Assembly (NCBI RefSeq): GCF_000503775.1
Contig: NZ_KI629787.1
Coordinates: 149,870 to 213,869, forward strand
DNA: 64,000 bases
Source: Brevibacillus panacihumi W25
GTDB lineage: Bacteria > Bacillota > Bacilli > Brevibacillales > Brevibacillaceae
Direction of reading: 5' to 3'
The notes below the pieces were generated by a model. The model saw only the letters and a list, made by a program, of their open reading frames with translations. It did not search any database and was not told the DNA's origin. The position numbers were made by a program, and so were the translations under genes. This document shows, piece by piece, positions 14,826 through 24,145 of the stretch (the stretch's first letter is position 1; each line of letters begins with the position of its first letter).

Positions 14826-16637
14826 ATGACAAGCCAACCGAAAAAGTCATCCCACCGCATCCACATTACGGAAGAAGCACTCAAAAATAGCCAGACCTTT
14901 TCCTTTGGGGATTTCACCGTAACTAACAAGGCGCTGTTCCTGAAAAAAACAGACCAGAAAACGGGCGAAGAAACCATTACGAAAGTCTGCGAGCCGTTGT
15001 TTATCAAACAGACGGTACAGAACCTGGACACCAAGGATGTGCATCTTGATCTTTGCTACAAGTTCAAGGGAACATACCAAGAGCTTCGGATCGGGATGGG
15101 TCAGCTCGTTCCCAGTGAGCTCATCAAGCTCATGGGCAAGGGCGTCGACATTCCACATGAGTTTGTCAAAGTGATTGCCACCTACTTACGTGAGCAACAA
15201 AAACGTGCCCCGCACAAAGCTGTTTTCCATCAAGTGGGCTGGCATCGTGACAACCAAAAGCAGCTCGTTTTTCGCCATCACCGCATCATTTCCGCCAACG
15301 ACACAGTCAAGGCCATCAATGACAATGAAAACGGCAACTACAATTTAAAGCCCAAGGGCGACCTCGCCACATGGTTGAAGATGGTTCGGGAACATGTGAT
15401 CGGATACGCACCACTGGAATTTTTGTTGTCTGCTGGTTTTGCTTCACCAATTGTTGGCTACCTTTCGTACCTGTACGATGACGTGGATAGTCTGATCATT
15501 CACTTAGGTGGAAAAAGTACAAAGGGCAAAACAACGGGAACTTTTCTTGAAGTTTCGATCTTTGGCAAGCCTTCCTTCAAAATGAAGGGGCTTGTGAAAT
15601 CGTGGAATGCAACGAGCAATTCGATGATCAATATGCTGGGGGGTAACTTCGGAATCCCCGTCGTCCTCGATGAGTTGTCCATGAGTAATGAAGCATCCTT
15701 GACCAGTATGTTGTATGTGTTGGCATCGGGCCAGGAAAAGGGTCGCCTCACAGATACCATCCAACAACGCAAACAAGGGCAGTGGGCGTTGGTCGTCCTT
15801 TCCACAGGGGAGCTGTCCATTTTTGAACGAACCAATCATAATGTCGGCTTGACTGTCAGAGCCTTCGATTTCAAAGGCATTGAGTGGACCAAGTCAGCCC
15901 CCCATGCAGATGCGATTCGGGAGGTTGTCCAGCACAACTACGGTCATGCTGGTGAAACATTTGTACGATACCTGTTCGACCAAGGGCTTGGCATCATAGA
16001 CGAGACATGGCAGGAGTGGCAGGAACGCTGTGCAGAAGTTTTGCCGGATACGCCATTTCGTACACGGATCGCAAAGAAGTACGCCATTCTCCTGACAGCG
16101 GCAGATTTGGCCAACCGAGCGTTGGATCTCAATCTGCGTCTTGACGCCATCCTTGATTTCCTTGTCCAACAGGAGGAAGCCATCAGTGGGGAGCGCGACA
16201 TTGGTTTGAAAGCATGGAAGCTGATGGTTCAGCTCATCATCCAGCATCAGAGCAATTTTCGCATCGAAGGGGTCTACTCCAATCCAATCAATTGTTGGGG
16301 CAAAATGTTCCCGCAGGGGGCCAACACCGAGGTGGCTTTCCTCAAGCATGTCCTGGAGCAGCAGTTGAAGCAACTAGGATTTGAGGATACAAAGGGCTTG
16401 ATTCGAGAATGGAAAGAGAGGAAATGGCTCGTCACCGAAAGTGATCGATCTACGATGCGTACACGGATTTTTGATGAGTCGGAACAACAGGAGCGAAAAA
16501 AAGCGCTTGGTGAAACACCTCCCAAAAAGCAGGAAGATACGACGTACAACCTAAAAATCCCGAACGAACAGCTAGAGGGTCTTGTCAGAAGGGGCAGGCT
16601 GCCAGATGAACCTGCGCTTGATGAAGAGGACGTGTAA
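14826..16637 (+). CDS. DUF927-domain ATPase (helicase/primase-associated)
   Basis: A 603-aa protein. At about residue 228 it has a Walker A-like loop GGKSTKGKTT, followed by VVLDELSMSN (Walker B-like) and LVVLSTGELS. This order is typical of DUF927 proteins, P-loop ATPases found on phages and plasmids next to replication genes. GGAAAGGAG precedes the start. It probably helps unit DNA replicate or unwind after excision, but this is inferred. The C-terminal ~60 residues are charged and likely disordered. Confidence 0.85.
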   Translation: MTSQPKKSSHRIHITEEALKNSQTFSFGDFTVTNKALFLKKTDQKTGEETITKVCEPLFIKQTVQNLDTKDVHLDLCYKFKGTYQELRIGMGQLVPSELIKLMGKGVDIPHEFVKVIATYLREQQKRAPHKAVFHQVGWHRDNQKQLVFRHHRIISANDTVKAINDNENGNYNLKPKGDLATWLKMVREHVIGYAPLEFLLSAGFASPIVGYLSYLYDDVDSLIIHLGGKSTKGKTTGTFLEVSIFGKPSFKMKGLVKSWNATSNSMINMLGGNFGIPVVLDELSMSNEASLTSMLYVLASGQEKGRLTDTIQQRKQGQWALVVLSTGELSIFERTNHNVGLTVRAFDFKGIEWTKSAPHADAIREVVQHNYGHAGETFVRYLFDQGLGIIDETWQEWQERCAEVLPDTPFRTRIAKKYAILLTAADLANRALDLNLRLDAILDFLVQQEEAISGERDIGLKAWKLMVQLIIQHQSNFRIEGVYSNPINCWGKMFPQGANTEVAFLKHVLEQQLKQLGFEDTKGLIREWKERKWLVTESDRSTMRTRIFDESEQQERKKALGETPPKKQEDTTYNLKIPNEQLEGLVRRGRLPDEPALDEEDV

Positions 16638-16702
16638 ACGGGGAGGGGAGCTTAGTCCTCCTTTCTCAACCACTTTCAACCCAAAACAAGGAGGATACGG
16701 AC

Positions 16703-17599
16703 ATGAAAACGATGATTCCCATAGATAGCATGTTGTTCACACAGGCCATTCCGCTCTTTTTGGATTGGCTCAAGGCAAGGGGAATGCGAGAAGAAACCTT
16801 GCGGGGGTACAAGATGGATGTGAGCCAATTCCAGAGATGGTTGTCGGATCGCTCGAATGGCCCTGTGTTTGTCGACGAAGTCATGTTTCCCCAAGTGGAA
16901 GCGTTTGTCGAATACTTGACCAACGAACGAGACTGTAAGCCGAGAACGGTCAACCGTAAGATCAACGCCTTGTCTACCTTCTTTACTTGCTTGAAGAAAA
17001 AGAAGCTGGTAAAGGAAAATCCGGTCGATGACGTGGAAAGGGTAAAAGTACCGGAATTTGAACGTACCTACCTCAACAAAGACGAGATCGAAGCCATTAT
17101 TCAGGCCATCAAGCACCCAGTCATTCACCACTTTGCCATGATGATGGCTCACACAGGCATTCGGGTCAATGAATGCATCAACCTCACGCTGCGCGACGTG
17201 AACCTGGAGGAAGGGTTTGTCCAAGTGATTGATGGTAAGGGCGGGAAAAACCGTCGTGTGCCGATGAATCAGAAGCTGATTCAGCACATGAAGGAGTACC
17301 TAGCCAAATACCGCCCTGCTACCGATTCTCTCTTCTTCTTTGCCCTCAAGAAAACGGGAACAGTGAGTGAGCAGTACGTCAATCGGCTGTTGAAGGAAGC
17401 TTACCAAGAAGCGGGCATCCCCAAACACGTCACTAGTCACATCTTGCGCCACTCGTTTGCCAGCTACTTGGTCACAAAGGATACCCATGTGGCGGTCATT
17501 CAACGCCTGTTAGGACATGAAAACATACGGACTACCTCAAGGTACCTGCATGTGCAGCAGACCGATCTGGCAGAAGCCGTGAACCGCATTGATTTCTAA
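16703..17599 (+). CDS. Tyrosine recombinase 2 (integrase), unit B
   Basis: A 298-aa integrase. Catalytic residues are present: Arg154 (HTGIRVNEC), Lys179 (DGKGGKNR), His246 and Arg249 (SHILRHSF), His272 (LLGHENIRTTS) and Tyr281 (RYLHVQ). The sequence is of the XerD/phage-integrase type and differs from recombinase 1. ACAAGGAGG precedes ATG 16703. It stands 13 bases before the gene at 17612 and 1.3 kb before the cassette junction, the closest recombinase to that site, and is my best candidate for acting there. Confidence 0.94.
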   Translation: MKTMIPIDSMLFTQAIPLFLDWLKARGMREETLRGYKMDVSQFQRWLSDRSNGPVFVDEVMFPQVEAFVEYLTNERDCKPRTVNRKINALSTFFTCLKKKKLVKENPVDDVERVKVPEFERTYLNKDEIEAIIQAIKHPVIHHFAMMMAHTGIRVNECINLTLRDVNLEEGFVQVIDGKGGKNRRVPMNQKLIQHMKEYLAKYRPATDSLFFFALKKTGTVSEQYVNRLLKEAYQEAGIPKHVTSHILRHSFASYLVTKDTHVAVIQRLLGHENIRTTSRYLHVQQTDLAEAVNRIDF

Positions 17600-17611
17600 G
17601 GAGGAATAACC

Positions 17612-18349
17612 ATGACCATGTTTGATCCCAGCGTATACGACGATTCAAAAATCAAAACCACGCTTGCTTTGCTGGCAGAAGGCAAAAGTAAGCAAGAAAT
17701 CACCGAGCATTTTGGACACAAAGGGTGGTTTTCAATCGACCAGTACTTCCGCAGAAGGGGGATGCGTTGGAACGGTAACACGTTTGTTCCCGAAGAAGAT
17801 GAAACTACGTCAGCAGCGGAAGAGTCTCGTTTTTTGAACAGCAAAGCTGGACAAATCATTCGTCAACTGAGCCAAAGCAATGCCAACATCCGTCAGGTAG
17901 CCATCAAGCAAGGGTTTGCCACCGTCGACGAAATGGGCGACTACATGAAGGGGCAAGGGTACGTTTGGAGTAGTGAGCAAGAAAACTACGAGTACAGTGA
18001 AAGCCTCTCCACCAAGAAAAAAAACGAGCAAACGGCGGCAGTACAGCTACCTTCCAAGTCAGCAGACGGCTTGGAAGACTACCAGCAGCTGTTGGCCTAC
18101 CTCTTGTCCAAGCAGAACAAACTGTTTGACCTTTTGGAAACGGAGAACGATGGAACCCTGCCTCGGTACAAGTTTCGAGGAGCCAAGGCCAACAAAACGC
18201 TTGGTTTCCCGACCTCGCTGATGACTCTCCTGAGCGATTACAGCAAGGAGTTTAATGTCACCCAACGTGTAATCATTGAGGTAGCTTTGGCCGAGTTTTT
18301 CAAGAAGTATGGGTACGAAGAACAATTGAGCAGTGTGTTGCAAGCGTAG
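17612..18349 (+). CDS. Unit-terminal putative DNA-binding protein
   Basis: A 245-aa protein. Residues about 10-55 (LLAEGKSKQEITEHFGHKG) look like a helix-turn-helix with a degenerate second copy at about 90-120 (DEMGDYMKGQGYVW). The C-terminal ~90 residues match the partial gene at 3-305. AAGGAGG precedes ATG 17612, right after recombinase 2, so the pair is probably one operon. A partner of the integrase or a segregation protein is possible. Family not named. Confidence 0.7.
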   Translation: MTMFDPSVYDDSKIKTTLALLAEGKSKQEITEHFGHKGWFSIDQYFRRRGMRWNGNTFVPEEDETTSAAEESRFLNSKAGQIIRQLSQSNANIRQVAIKQGFATVDEMGDYMKGQGYVWSSEQENYEYSESLSTKKKNEQTAAVQLPSKSADGLEDYQQLLAYLLSKQNKLFDLLETENDGTLPRYKFRGAKANKTLGFPTSLMTLLSDYSKEFNVTQRVIIEVALAEFFKKYGYEEQLSSVLQA

Positions 18350-18382
18350 CGGGGAGCGGGAAAACCTCCCCCGCTTTTTTTG
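18349..18382 (+). terminator. Terminator between unit B genes and cassette 2
   Basis: GCGGGGAG (18349-18356) pairs with CTCCCCCGC (18366-18374), followed by seven T. It should stop the recombinase operon before the cassette. Confidence 0.85.
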
Positions 18383-18917
18383 TTGTCAGGTCAAGGGTTC
18401 CCCGCATTTCCCGTTTTTCCGAACAGAAAAAGGCTGTCCTAAATAAAGAAACCAGATGTCTCCCACAGTATGGAGATAGTCAGTTAACCGTTTTGGGTGG
18501 AAGATCGTTCGAGCGACAGATTCTTTTCAAGTGACTTTCGTGCTCTTGTGACAGTTCCCTCGACCCTTCTCTATCGATTCCTTATTTTTTTCCTTCCTTA
18601 TTATATGTCTTGTTTCTTCTCTGCTTTTTATAGTCTTTTTTGATGGTGAAACTCCATGTTTAAAATTATATTTTTTATCGGGATTTACGGGACTGCGGGG
18701 CTTTGTTGTCTGGAAAGAAAAGGTGTGGTTTTGATTTCCGGGTTTCTCACGGTTTTTCCGGGGGTTTTTCGTTTTTTCCTCGTTCGGCTTTCACTCAGTT
18801 TTTCCTCTGCTCCCCAACAACTCACTAGACATTCACTCGGCTTTTTCTATGCTGAGAGAGGAGCCGATTGCCAAACTCCTTGTGTCCCATGGGTTTTTAG
18901 CCCGTCCGAAAAAACGG
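18383..18917. other. T-rich non-coding stretch upstream of cassette 2
   Basis: About 530 bases, strongly T-rich on the plus strand, with repeated GGTTTTTCCGG / GTTTTTCG motifs at 18745-18785. I find no ribosome site or plausible signal peptide; the ATG at 18656 that opens the frame has no Shine-Dalgarno. It is not similar to the stretch upstream of cassette 1 except for the last ~27 bases. Confidence 0.5.
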
Positions 18918-20545
18918 AATTTTCTCGTGGGTTTTGTGCTATTAGCAATACAAGTGTGAAAGTATCCTTCGCTAATGCTGTTGAAGCTCTTACAAAAGAT
19001 AATGTAACAGTAGTTAACAAAGTGTCTTCCGACAAGCAGTACATCAAAACTGTTACTCTGAGCAATGATAAAAAATCTGCTACAGTAGACCTGTATGAGC
19101 CACTGGCAAAAGGTACTTACACTGCAACTGTAAAAATTGGAGAAAATACTTCAAGCAAAGACTTTGATTTTGTAGCAGGTGAAGTTGCAACTATTCAAGC
19201 AAATGCTAACCAATTGGTTGAAGCCGGTTCTTATGATCTCACTAAACTTGATTACAAAGTTTTGGATGAAGCTGGGCTGGACATCACTTCTACTACAGAT
19301 GTAACGTTCGAAGCTTCTGTATCTCTCACTGGTAGCTCAATCAATTTGGCAGATGGTGAAACTGCATTTGTATATGTTGTTGCTAAAAAAGCTGATGGTA
19401 CTGAAGTGAAATCTAACCGTATCTCAGTGAAAGCAGAAGATTCAAAGCCTGCTGAAATAGTTAACTTTACAGTTGCAGATTCTGCACCAAATTTTGATGA
19501 TGAAGATTATACACAATCTTTAGTTGTACAAAAGGGTAAAACTGGCTACAAACTCTGGGTTGGAGCTATTGACCAATTTGATGAAGAATATGCTGGTACT
19601 GTTAAACCAACTTTTGAATCCCTTGACAAAACAGTTGCATTGGTAGACAGAACTACTGGTGACATCACGCCTTTGAAAGAAGGCAAAGTGCCTGTTAAGA
19701 TTACTTTTGGCACTGTAACGAAAACCGTAGAGCTGGCAGTTGTGGCGGATGCTAAACCAACTGCTTTGGAAATGAGTGAAACTGAAATTTCCATCTCCAA
19801 CTCTGTAACTACTGCAACAACTGTTAAGGTGTCCGTCAAAGATCAATACAATAACGTATTTGACTATGACAACCCTCCTGCTACAGTTACTGTTCTGTCC
19901 GGTAAGGATCTCGTAACAGTTGGTAGCACACTGACCGTTACTAATGGTGAAGGAACACTGAGCATTAAACCGGTTGCTAACAAGTCTGGTATCGCTGTAA
20001 TTGAAGTTAAAATTAGTGAAACTGTAAAAGCTACTGTAACAGTTAACGTTACTGCTGCAGGCGCTGTCGATAACTTTGTGGTAGAAGGTTTTAAAGCAAC
20101 CTTGGATAAATACAATAACCCAGCTACTACAACAGTTGATGAATCTAAGGCAGAGCTTGATGTATTCCCAGTAGACGCAAACGGTGTGAAAACTGGTAAT
20201 GTATTAGCTGATGGAGCAGGCGAGTTCACGATCACAAAAGAGGATGGAACTGCTGTTTCTGGGTACAACAAAACTGGATTGGATACTGTAATTAATGCTT
20301 CTGACTTTGAAGTCGGAAAAACTTACACAATTTCCGTTAAAGTAGGTTCCATCGAAGTATTTACAAGTACATTCACAGTTGTTGATTCTGAACCAAAACC
20401 AACTGTAGAACTTACTAGCGGCAGTGTAACAGCTACAGATCTGGATATGTTTGAAGATCTCGCTAAGAAATTTAAAATTAGCGGAGCAGGCTATACTTCA
20501 ACATCAAGTGTGGCATCTGTCTCCTTCAAGTCTGATAACACCAAA
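18656..20545 (+). pseudogene. Start-less surface-layer protein cassette 2, 5' part (split by IS66)
   Basis: A beta-rich extracellular repeat protein, with Ig-like segments such as VKVSFANAVE and ALEMSETEISISN followed by VKVSVKDQYNNVF. It has the same highly expressed codon style as cassette 1 but a different sequence. Real coding starts at about 18935; no signal peptide, SLH domain, ribosome site or promoter precedes it. IS66 entry at 20546 adds a premature stop (20558-20560). Across the IS the frame resumes at 23007, giving about 732 residues from the junction. It is probably a silent alternative to cassette 1. Confidence 0.75.
18918..18944 (+). repeat. Conserved cassette junction, copy 2
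   Basis: TTGTGCTATTA at 18934-18944 and AATTT at 18918-18922 match copy 1 (657-683) base for base at the same spacing. The frame (Cys-Ala-Ile) is also the same. Beyond the junction similarity falls to the level of related protein sequence (VKV). Confidence 0.5.
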
Positions 20546-20602
20546 GTAAGCGTCAAATAGCCCACACCTTGTCGCCAAGATGTGGGCTGATCTATGCTGG
20601 AA

Positions 20603-22201
20603 TCAGGATTTGAGCATACGACAGGTCAAGGGTAGCGATGGAGACCAAGGGAGCAAGCTGTCCAACGCTTCCGGATTTTTCGGATCGGAAAGCTGTGGGA
20701 GTTGCTCGAACACGTACATCAAGTATTTGAAGGGATTCAGTCCATTCTCTTTCGCCGTTTCTATCACGCTGTAGATGATCGCACTGGCCTTTGCACCGCG
20801 TGGCGTATTGGCGAACAGCCAGTTCTTTCTTCCGATCACAAAAGGCTTGATGGAGCGCTCACTGCGGTTGTTATCGATCTCCAGTCGCCCGTCCTTCAAG
20901 AACGCCGTCAGCTTGTCCCATTGATTCAAGCTGTAAGCAATCGCCTGTCCAAGCAGACTTTTCGGCAAGGTACGGGATCGCTGCTGGCGCAGCCATGCCA
21001 AATAAGCATCCAGAACAGGGCGACTGCGCTCCATCCGGATGGCATAGCGTTCCTCCCGGGTGGCATCCTTGCATTCTCGCTCAATGGTAAAGAGCTGATT
21101 GCAGAACTGGAGTCCCTCCCAGGCTGCCGTTTCGGTTTTGTCCTGCGAAGCAGGCAGCGCCTTCAGCGCCTCGTCGTATTTGCGGCGCGCATGTGCCCAG
21201 CATCCGACCAACGTCACACCGGACACTTTGTGGTAGCCAGGGTAACCGTCCACGTGCAGGTAGCCGTTGAATCCCGCCAGAAACTTTCGGGGATGTTCGC
21301 CGCCGCGCGTTGGCTGGTAATCGTACAGAACGATGGGCGGTCCCATGCGTCCAGTTCGGTACAACCACAGATAGGACTGTGCTTGCGCTGACTTGCCCGG
21401 TTCACACAGCACCTGCAACGTGGTTTCGTCGGCATGCGCGATGTCCTGGTTCAGCAAGTGCTCGTGCATACGGTTTGTCAGTAACGAAAGCCACTGCTCT
21501 GCCCCGTAGATCATCCAGTTCGCAAGCGTCTGCCGCGAGAGGGTGAGACCCAGACGAGCAAACTGCTGCTCCTGTCGGTATAGCGGCTGGCTGTCCACAT
21601 ACTTCTGGCTCATCACATGCGCGAGGATCGAAGGGGAAGCCAAGCTTCCCGGATAAACGGGCTTTGGCATAGGAGCCGTCACGATGGGCGTGTGGATCTC
21701 CTCACGCTCGCAGTGACGGCACGCATACACCTGACGCACATGGCGCAGCACTTTCACTTCCGCTGGAACAACCGTGATTTCGTTTCGCGTCTCCGTACTC
21801 ATCACATGAAGCATACCGCCGCAGCACGCACAAACTTGTTCAGCCTCCGGCAACTCATACAGGATCGTTTCCACAGGAAACGAATCCAGCTTGGCCTCGC
21901 GGCTGCCAGCCGTCTTCTTGCGGCTGTACGTGACTGTCTCGATAGCTGGTTCCTGTGAGACAGGGGTCGCCAACACTTCCGCTTCGTTAAACAGCTGTAG
22001 TTCCAGTTGATCCGGATGCGTCTTCTCGCTTGAAGTGCCGAAGCGCTTCTGCTGGGCAAGTCGAAACTGCTCTTCGTACCACTTGAGCCTGGCTGTTAGC
22101 TCCGCATTCTGCTGCTGAAGTTTGGCAAGCTGCGCTGCATATTCTTCGGTTGTAAGGGTGGGGAAATCCGCTCGATTTTTCATTCTTTTTCTTTTCGCCA
22201 A
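20603..22201 (-). CDS. tnpC: IS66 transposase TnpC (copy 2)
   Basis: 532 aa, identical to the protein at 3313-4911, with the same intact acidic residues and Cys-rich region. Nothing suggests decay. Identity of the two copies implies little time since the last transposition. Confidence 0.96.
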   Translation of the reverse strand: MAKRKRMKNRADFPTLTTEEYAAQLAKLQQQNAELTARLKWYEEQFRLAQQKRFGTSSEKTHPDQLELQLFNEAEVLATPVSQEPAIETVTYSRKKTAGSREAKLDSFPVETILYELPEAEQVCACCGGMLHVMSTETRNEITVVPAEVKVLRHVRQVYACRHCEREEIHTPIVTAPMPKPVYPGSLASPSILAHVMSQKYVDSQPLYRQEQQFARLGLTLSRQTLANWMIYGAEQWLSLLTNRMHEHLLNQDIAHADETTLQVLCEPGKSAQAQSYLWLYRTGRMGPPIVLYDYQPTRGGEHPRKFLAGFNGYLHVDGYPGYHKVSGVTLVGCWAHARRKYDEALKALPASQDKTETAAWEGLQFCNQLFTIERECKDATREERYAIRMERSRPVLDAYLAWLRQQRSRTLPKSLLGQAIAYSLNQWDKLTAFLKDGRLEIDNNRSERSIKPFVIGRKNWLFANTPRGAKASAIIYSVIETAKENGLNPFKYLMYVFEQLPQLSDPKNPEALDSLLPWSPSLPLTCRMLKS

Positions 22202-22252
22202 AGAGCTTCATATTCCCTGCCAAAAGGTGTTTCGAAACCACAAACAGTTGCG

Positions 22253-22606
22253 TTAGATGACCGTGCGGGCTGTGACTGGTGGATGCGCTTGCCTCTGGCT
22301 CAGTGAAAGTCCATCCAGCAGCCAGCGCAGCTCACGGCTGGAGACCGTTACCGGTTCTCCATTGCCCGTTGGCCACTGGAACGTACCGCGTTCAAGACGG
22401 CGGTAGAAGAGCCAGAAGCCGTTATGCTCCCAGTACAGGATCTTGAGCTTGTTGCGGTCACGATTGCAGAACACAAACAGGCACGGGGAGAAGGGATCCA
22501 GCCTGAAGCCTTCTTGCACGAGCGCTGCCAGACCGTCGATGGATTTTCGCAGATCGGTGAAGCCACAAGCCAGATAGACCCGATCGATCTGGAAGGAGTT
22601 CAGCAT
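22253..22606 (-). CDS. tnpB: IS66 accessory protein TnpB (copy 2)
   Basis: 117 aa, identical to 4963-5316. It overlaps tnpA by seven bases as in copy 1. Confidence 0.95.
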   Translation of the reverse strand: MLNSFQIDRVYLACGFTDLRKSIDGLAALVQEGFRLDPFSPCLFVFCNRDRNKLKILYWEHNGFWLFYRRLERGTFQWPTGNGEPVTVSSRELRWLLDGLSLSQRQAHPPVTARTVI

Positions 22607-22917
22607 AAGGCCTGGAGCGTCCGAACTACGTCGGACAGGAGTGTGGGATTGTAGCCAGGACGGATTTCAATCACGGCCGCACCTACTTTGACCAGTAACG
22701 GAGACTCTGTGTTCTCCTGCGGTTTGTCCACGTTGACTTCCACCCACTGCGGTGGACGGACAGAGGATTCTTTTGAATCCCGAAATTTTCGCAGCCAATA
22801 CCATAGCTGTCTGGTGGTAACTTCATTTTCCGCACACCATTTCGCGGCGGTAAGACCGCTGGCCCGATAATCCTTGATTCGTGCCTCCCACTGCGTACAG
22901 AGACCCGTTTTCTTCAT
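22600..22917 (-). CDS. tnpA: IS66 protein TnpA (copy 2)
   Basis: 105 aa, identical to 5310-5627, with the same N-terminal helix-turn-helix. First gene of the IS66 operon. Confidence 0.93.
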   Translation of the reverse strand: MKKTGLCTQWEARIKDYRASGLTAAKWCAENEVTTRQLWYWLRKFRDSKESSVRPPQWVEVNVDKPQENTESPLLVKVGAAVIEIRPGYNPTLLSDVVRTLQALC

Positions 22918-22998
22918 CTACATCCTCCTCGCTTGATTCTGAGGAGATTATCTCAAAGTGCGGTCTGTAATTTAAGGTGGGATTTATTTGACGCTTAC

Positions 22999-23594
22999 AC
23001 ACCAAAGTTGTAGCATCGACCGCAGCAGAGGGAACAGACACCATTCCAGTTCTCAGAGAAGGTAATGCTACGCTGGTTCTTGACACAGTGAAGCTTGATA
23101 AAGATGGTGACACATCTACTACAGATGACCAAATTAGTGTCAAAATTTCCGAAGTTATTTCGGTAAGTGTAGACGTTAGTAAATTTGATGCTACAGATTT
23201 TACTGGTGATGTAGTGGCTCATACAGTTGATGCTAGTGACGGAGAAGTTACAGGGTCCTTAGTGGGTAATGTATTTACTATCTCTCATGACTTCACTAAA
23301 CTGACTTCAGAACAAGGTGGAGCTCCATACGAAGCTAAATGGGTTGGGGCATATATTGAAGCGCCAACTGGTGCTGAAAGCGCAGCTGCACTTGTAGTAA
23401 AAGGTACTGATCCAAGAAGCTTCAAAGATGTAGCATTCGAAACAGAAACTGGTTTTGAAGGTGGTTTCTTCTACTTCTTCCCAGCTCAAGAAGGTGGTAA
23501 TACCAACGACTTGACAATTGCTTGGGCTGATGCTGATGGAAAAATCATCAAAGTAGAAAAATTGCAAGTTAAGTATGTAAACACTGCTAACTAA
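22999..23594 (+). pseudogene. Surface-layer protein cassette 2, 3' part
   Basis: After the duplicated target the frame reads Val-Val-Ala-Ser-Thr from 23007 and stays open to the TAA at 23592-23594. It codes for the last ~195 residues of cassette 2, ending in an Asp/Gly-rich beta domain (FFPAQEGGNTNDLTIAWADA). The GTG at 23088 is internal, not a start. Confidence 0.8.
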
Positions 23595-23636
23595 TTGAAC
23601 TTTACTTCGTAAACTCCCCGAGAGAGCGAAGAGGAG

Positions 23637-23670
23637 AATACCCCAGTCATTATGATTGGGGTATTTTTCT
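23637..23670 (+). terminator. Terminator after cassette 2
   Basis: AATACCCCA (23637-23645) pairs perfectly with TGGGGTATT (23657-23665) and a T-run follows. A strong terminator with its own stop codon nearby shows the cassette has a normal gene end but no normal gene start. The rest of 23671-23899 holds nothing I can support. Confidence 0.85.
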
Positions 23671-23899
23671 CTGTACGCTCATGTAACTCTTGGTGAAAGT
23701 ACCCATCGAGGACTGTAGGGGAACGGTGTCTACAACCACTAGGATTTATATCGAAAGGGTCAAGCACGCGAGAGTAAGACCTTCCTTTTTTCACTGTAAA
23801 ACGCTACAGAAACTCGCTTAAAAAGTCATCGATTCAACGACTGACACTCGGCTCTTCACTCTCAGTAAGAAATCTGTCCATTTTCCTCTCGCTGATTAA

Positions 23900-23947
23900 T
23901 ATAAAGAATGCAGTCAGCCGCCGATTTTCGGTAGCTGGCTTTTCTTC
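23900..23947 (+). repeat. Conserved left boundary of unit C, with terminator-like hairpin
   Basis: The same sequence as 6532-6577, identical over the first 29 bases (starting TATAAAGAATGCAG), with the same CAGCCGCC/GGTAGCTG hairpin and T-rich tail. It marks the start of a further unit right after the end of cassette 2. Confidence 0.75.
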
Positions 23948-24145
23948 TGTTTTAGGGGAAATCCACAAAAATGATTCTATCAGAATTTGAATACTATATT
24001 ATAAATCGGAATATGAAGAAAGGGGGCATCTGTAACTGCTAAACTAAATTCAACAGTATCCGCCAAATAGAAATGAACACTTTTTTCTTTCACTTGGTAA
24101 CCCAGTTAAGCTATGATTACTTGTTCAACATAGCTTGGCTGGGGG

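Larger units (their letters stand above)
20546..22998 (-). mobile_element. IS66-family insertion sequence, copy 2
   Basis: A 2453-bp element with the same terminal repeats and the same three genes as copy 1 (offset exactly 17290). The target duplication is ACACCAAA (20538-20545 and 22999-23006), different from copy 1, so it is a separate insertion. It is in the same orientation, again antisense to a cassette. The two copies are direct repeats and could recombine to delete 17.3 kb. Confidence 0.96.

Noticed and set aside
18656..18934. ATG 18656 as the true start of cassette 2, with a signal-like hydrophobic start
   Set aside because: No ribosome site, a low-complexity T-rich origin of the hydrophobic residues, and several Cys and Pro that do not fit a signal peptide.
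3256..22998. Composite transposon bounded by the two IS66 copies
   Set aside because: Each IS66 has its own different 8-bp duplication, so they inserted separately; a composite event would give one duplication at the outer ends only.
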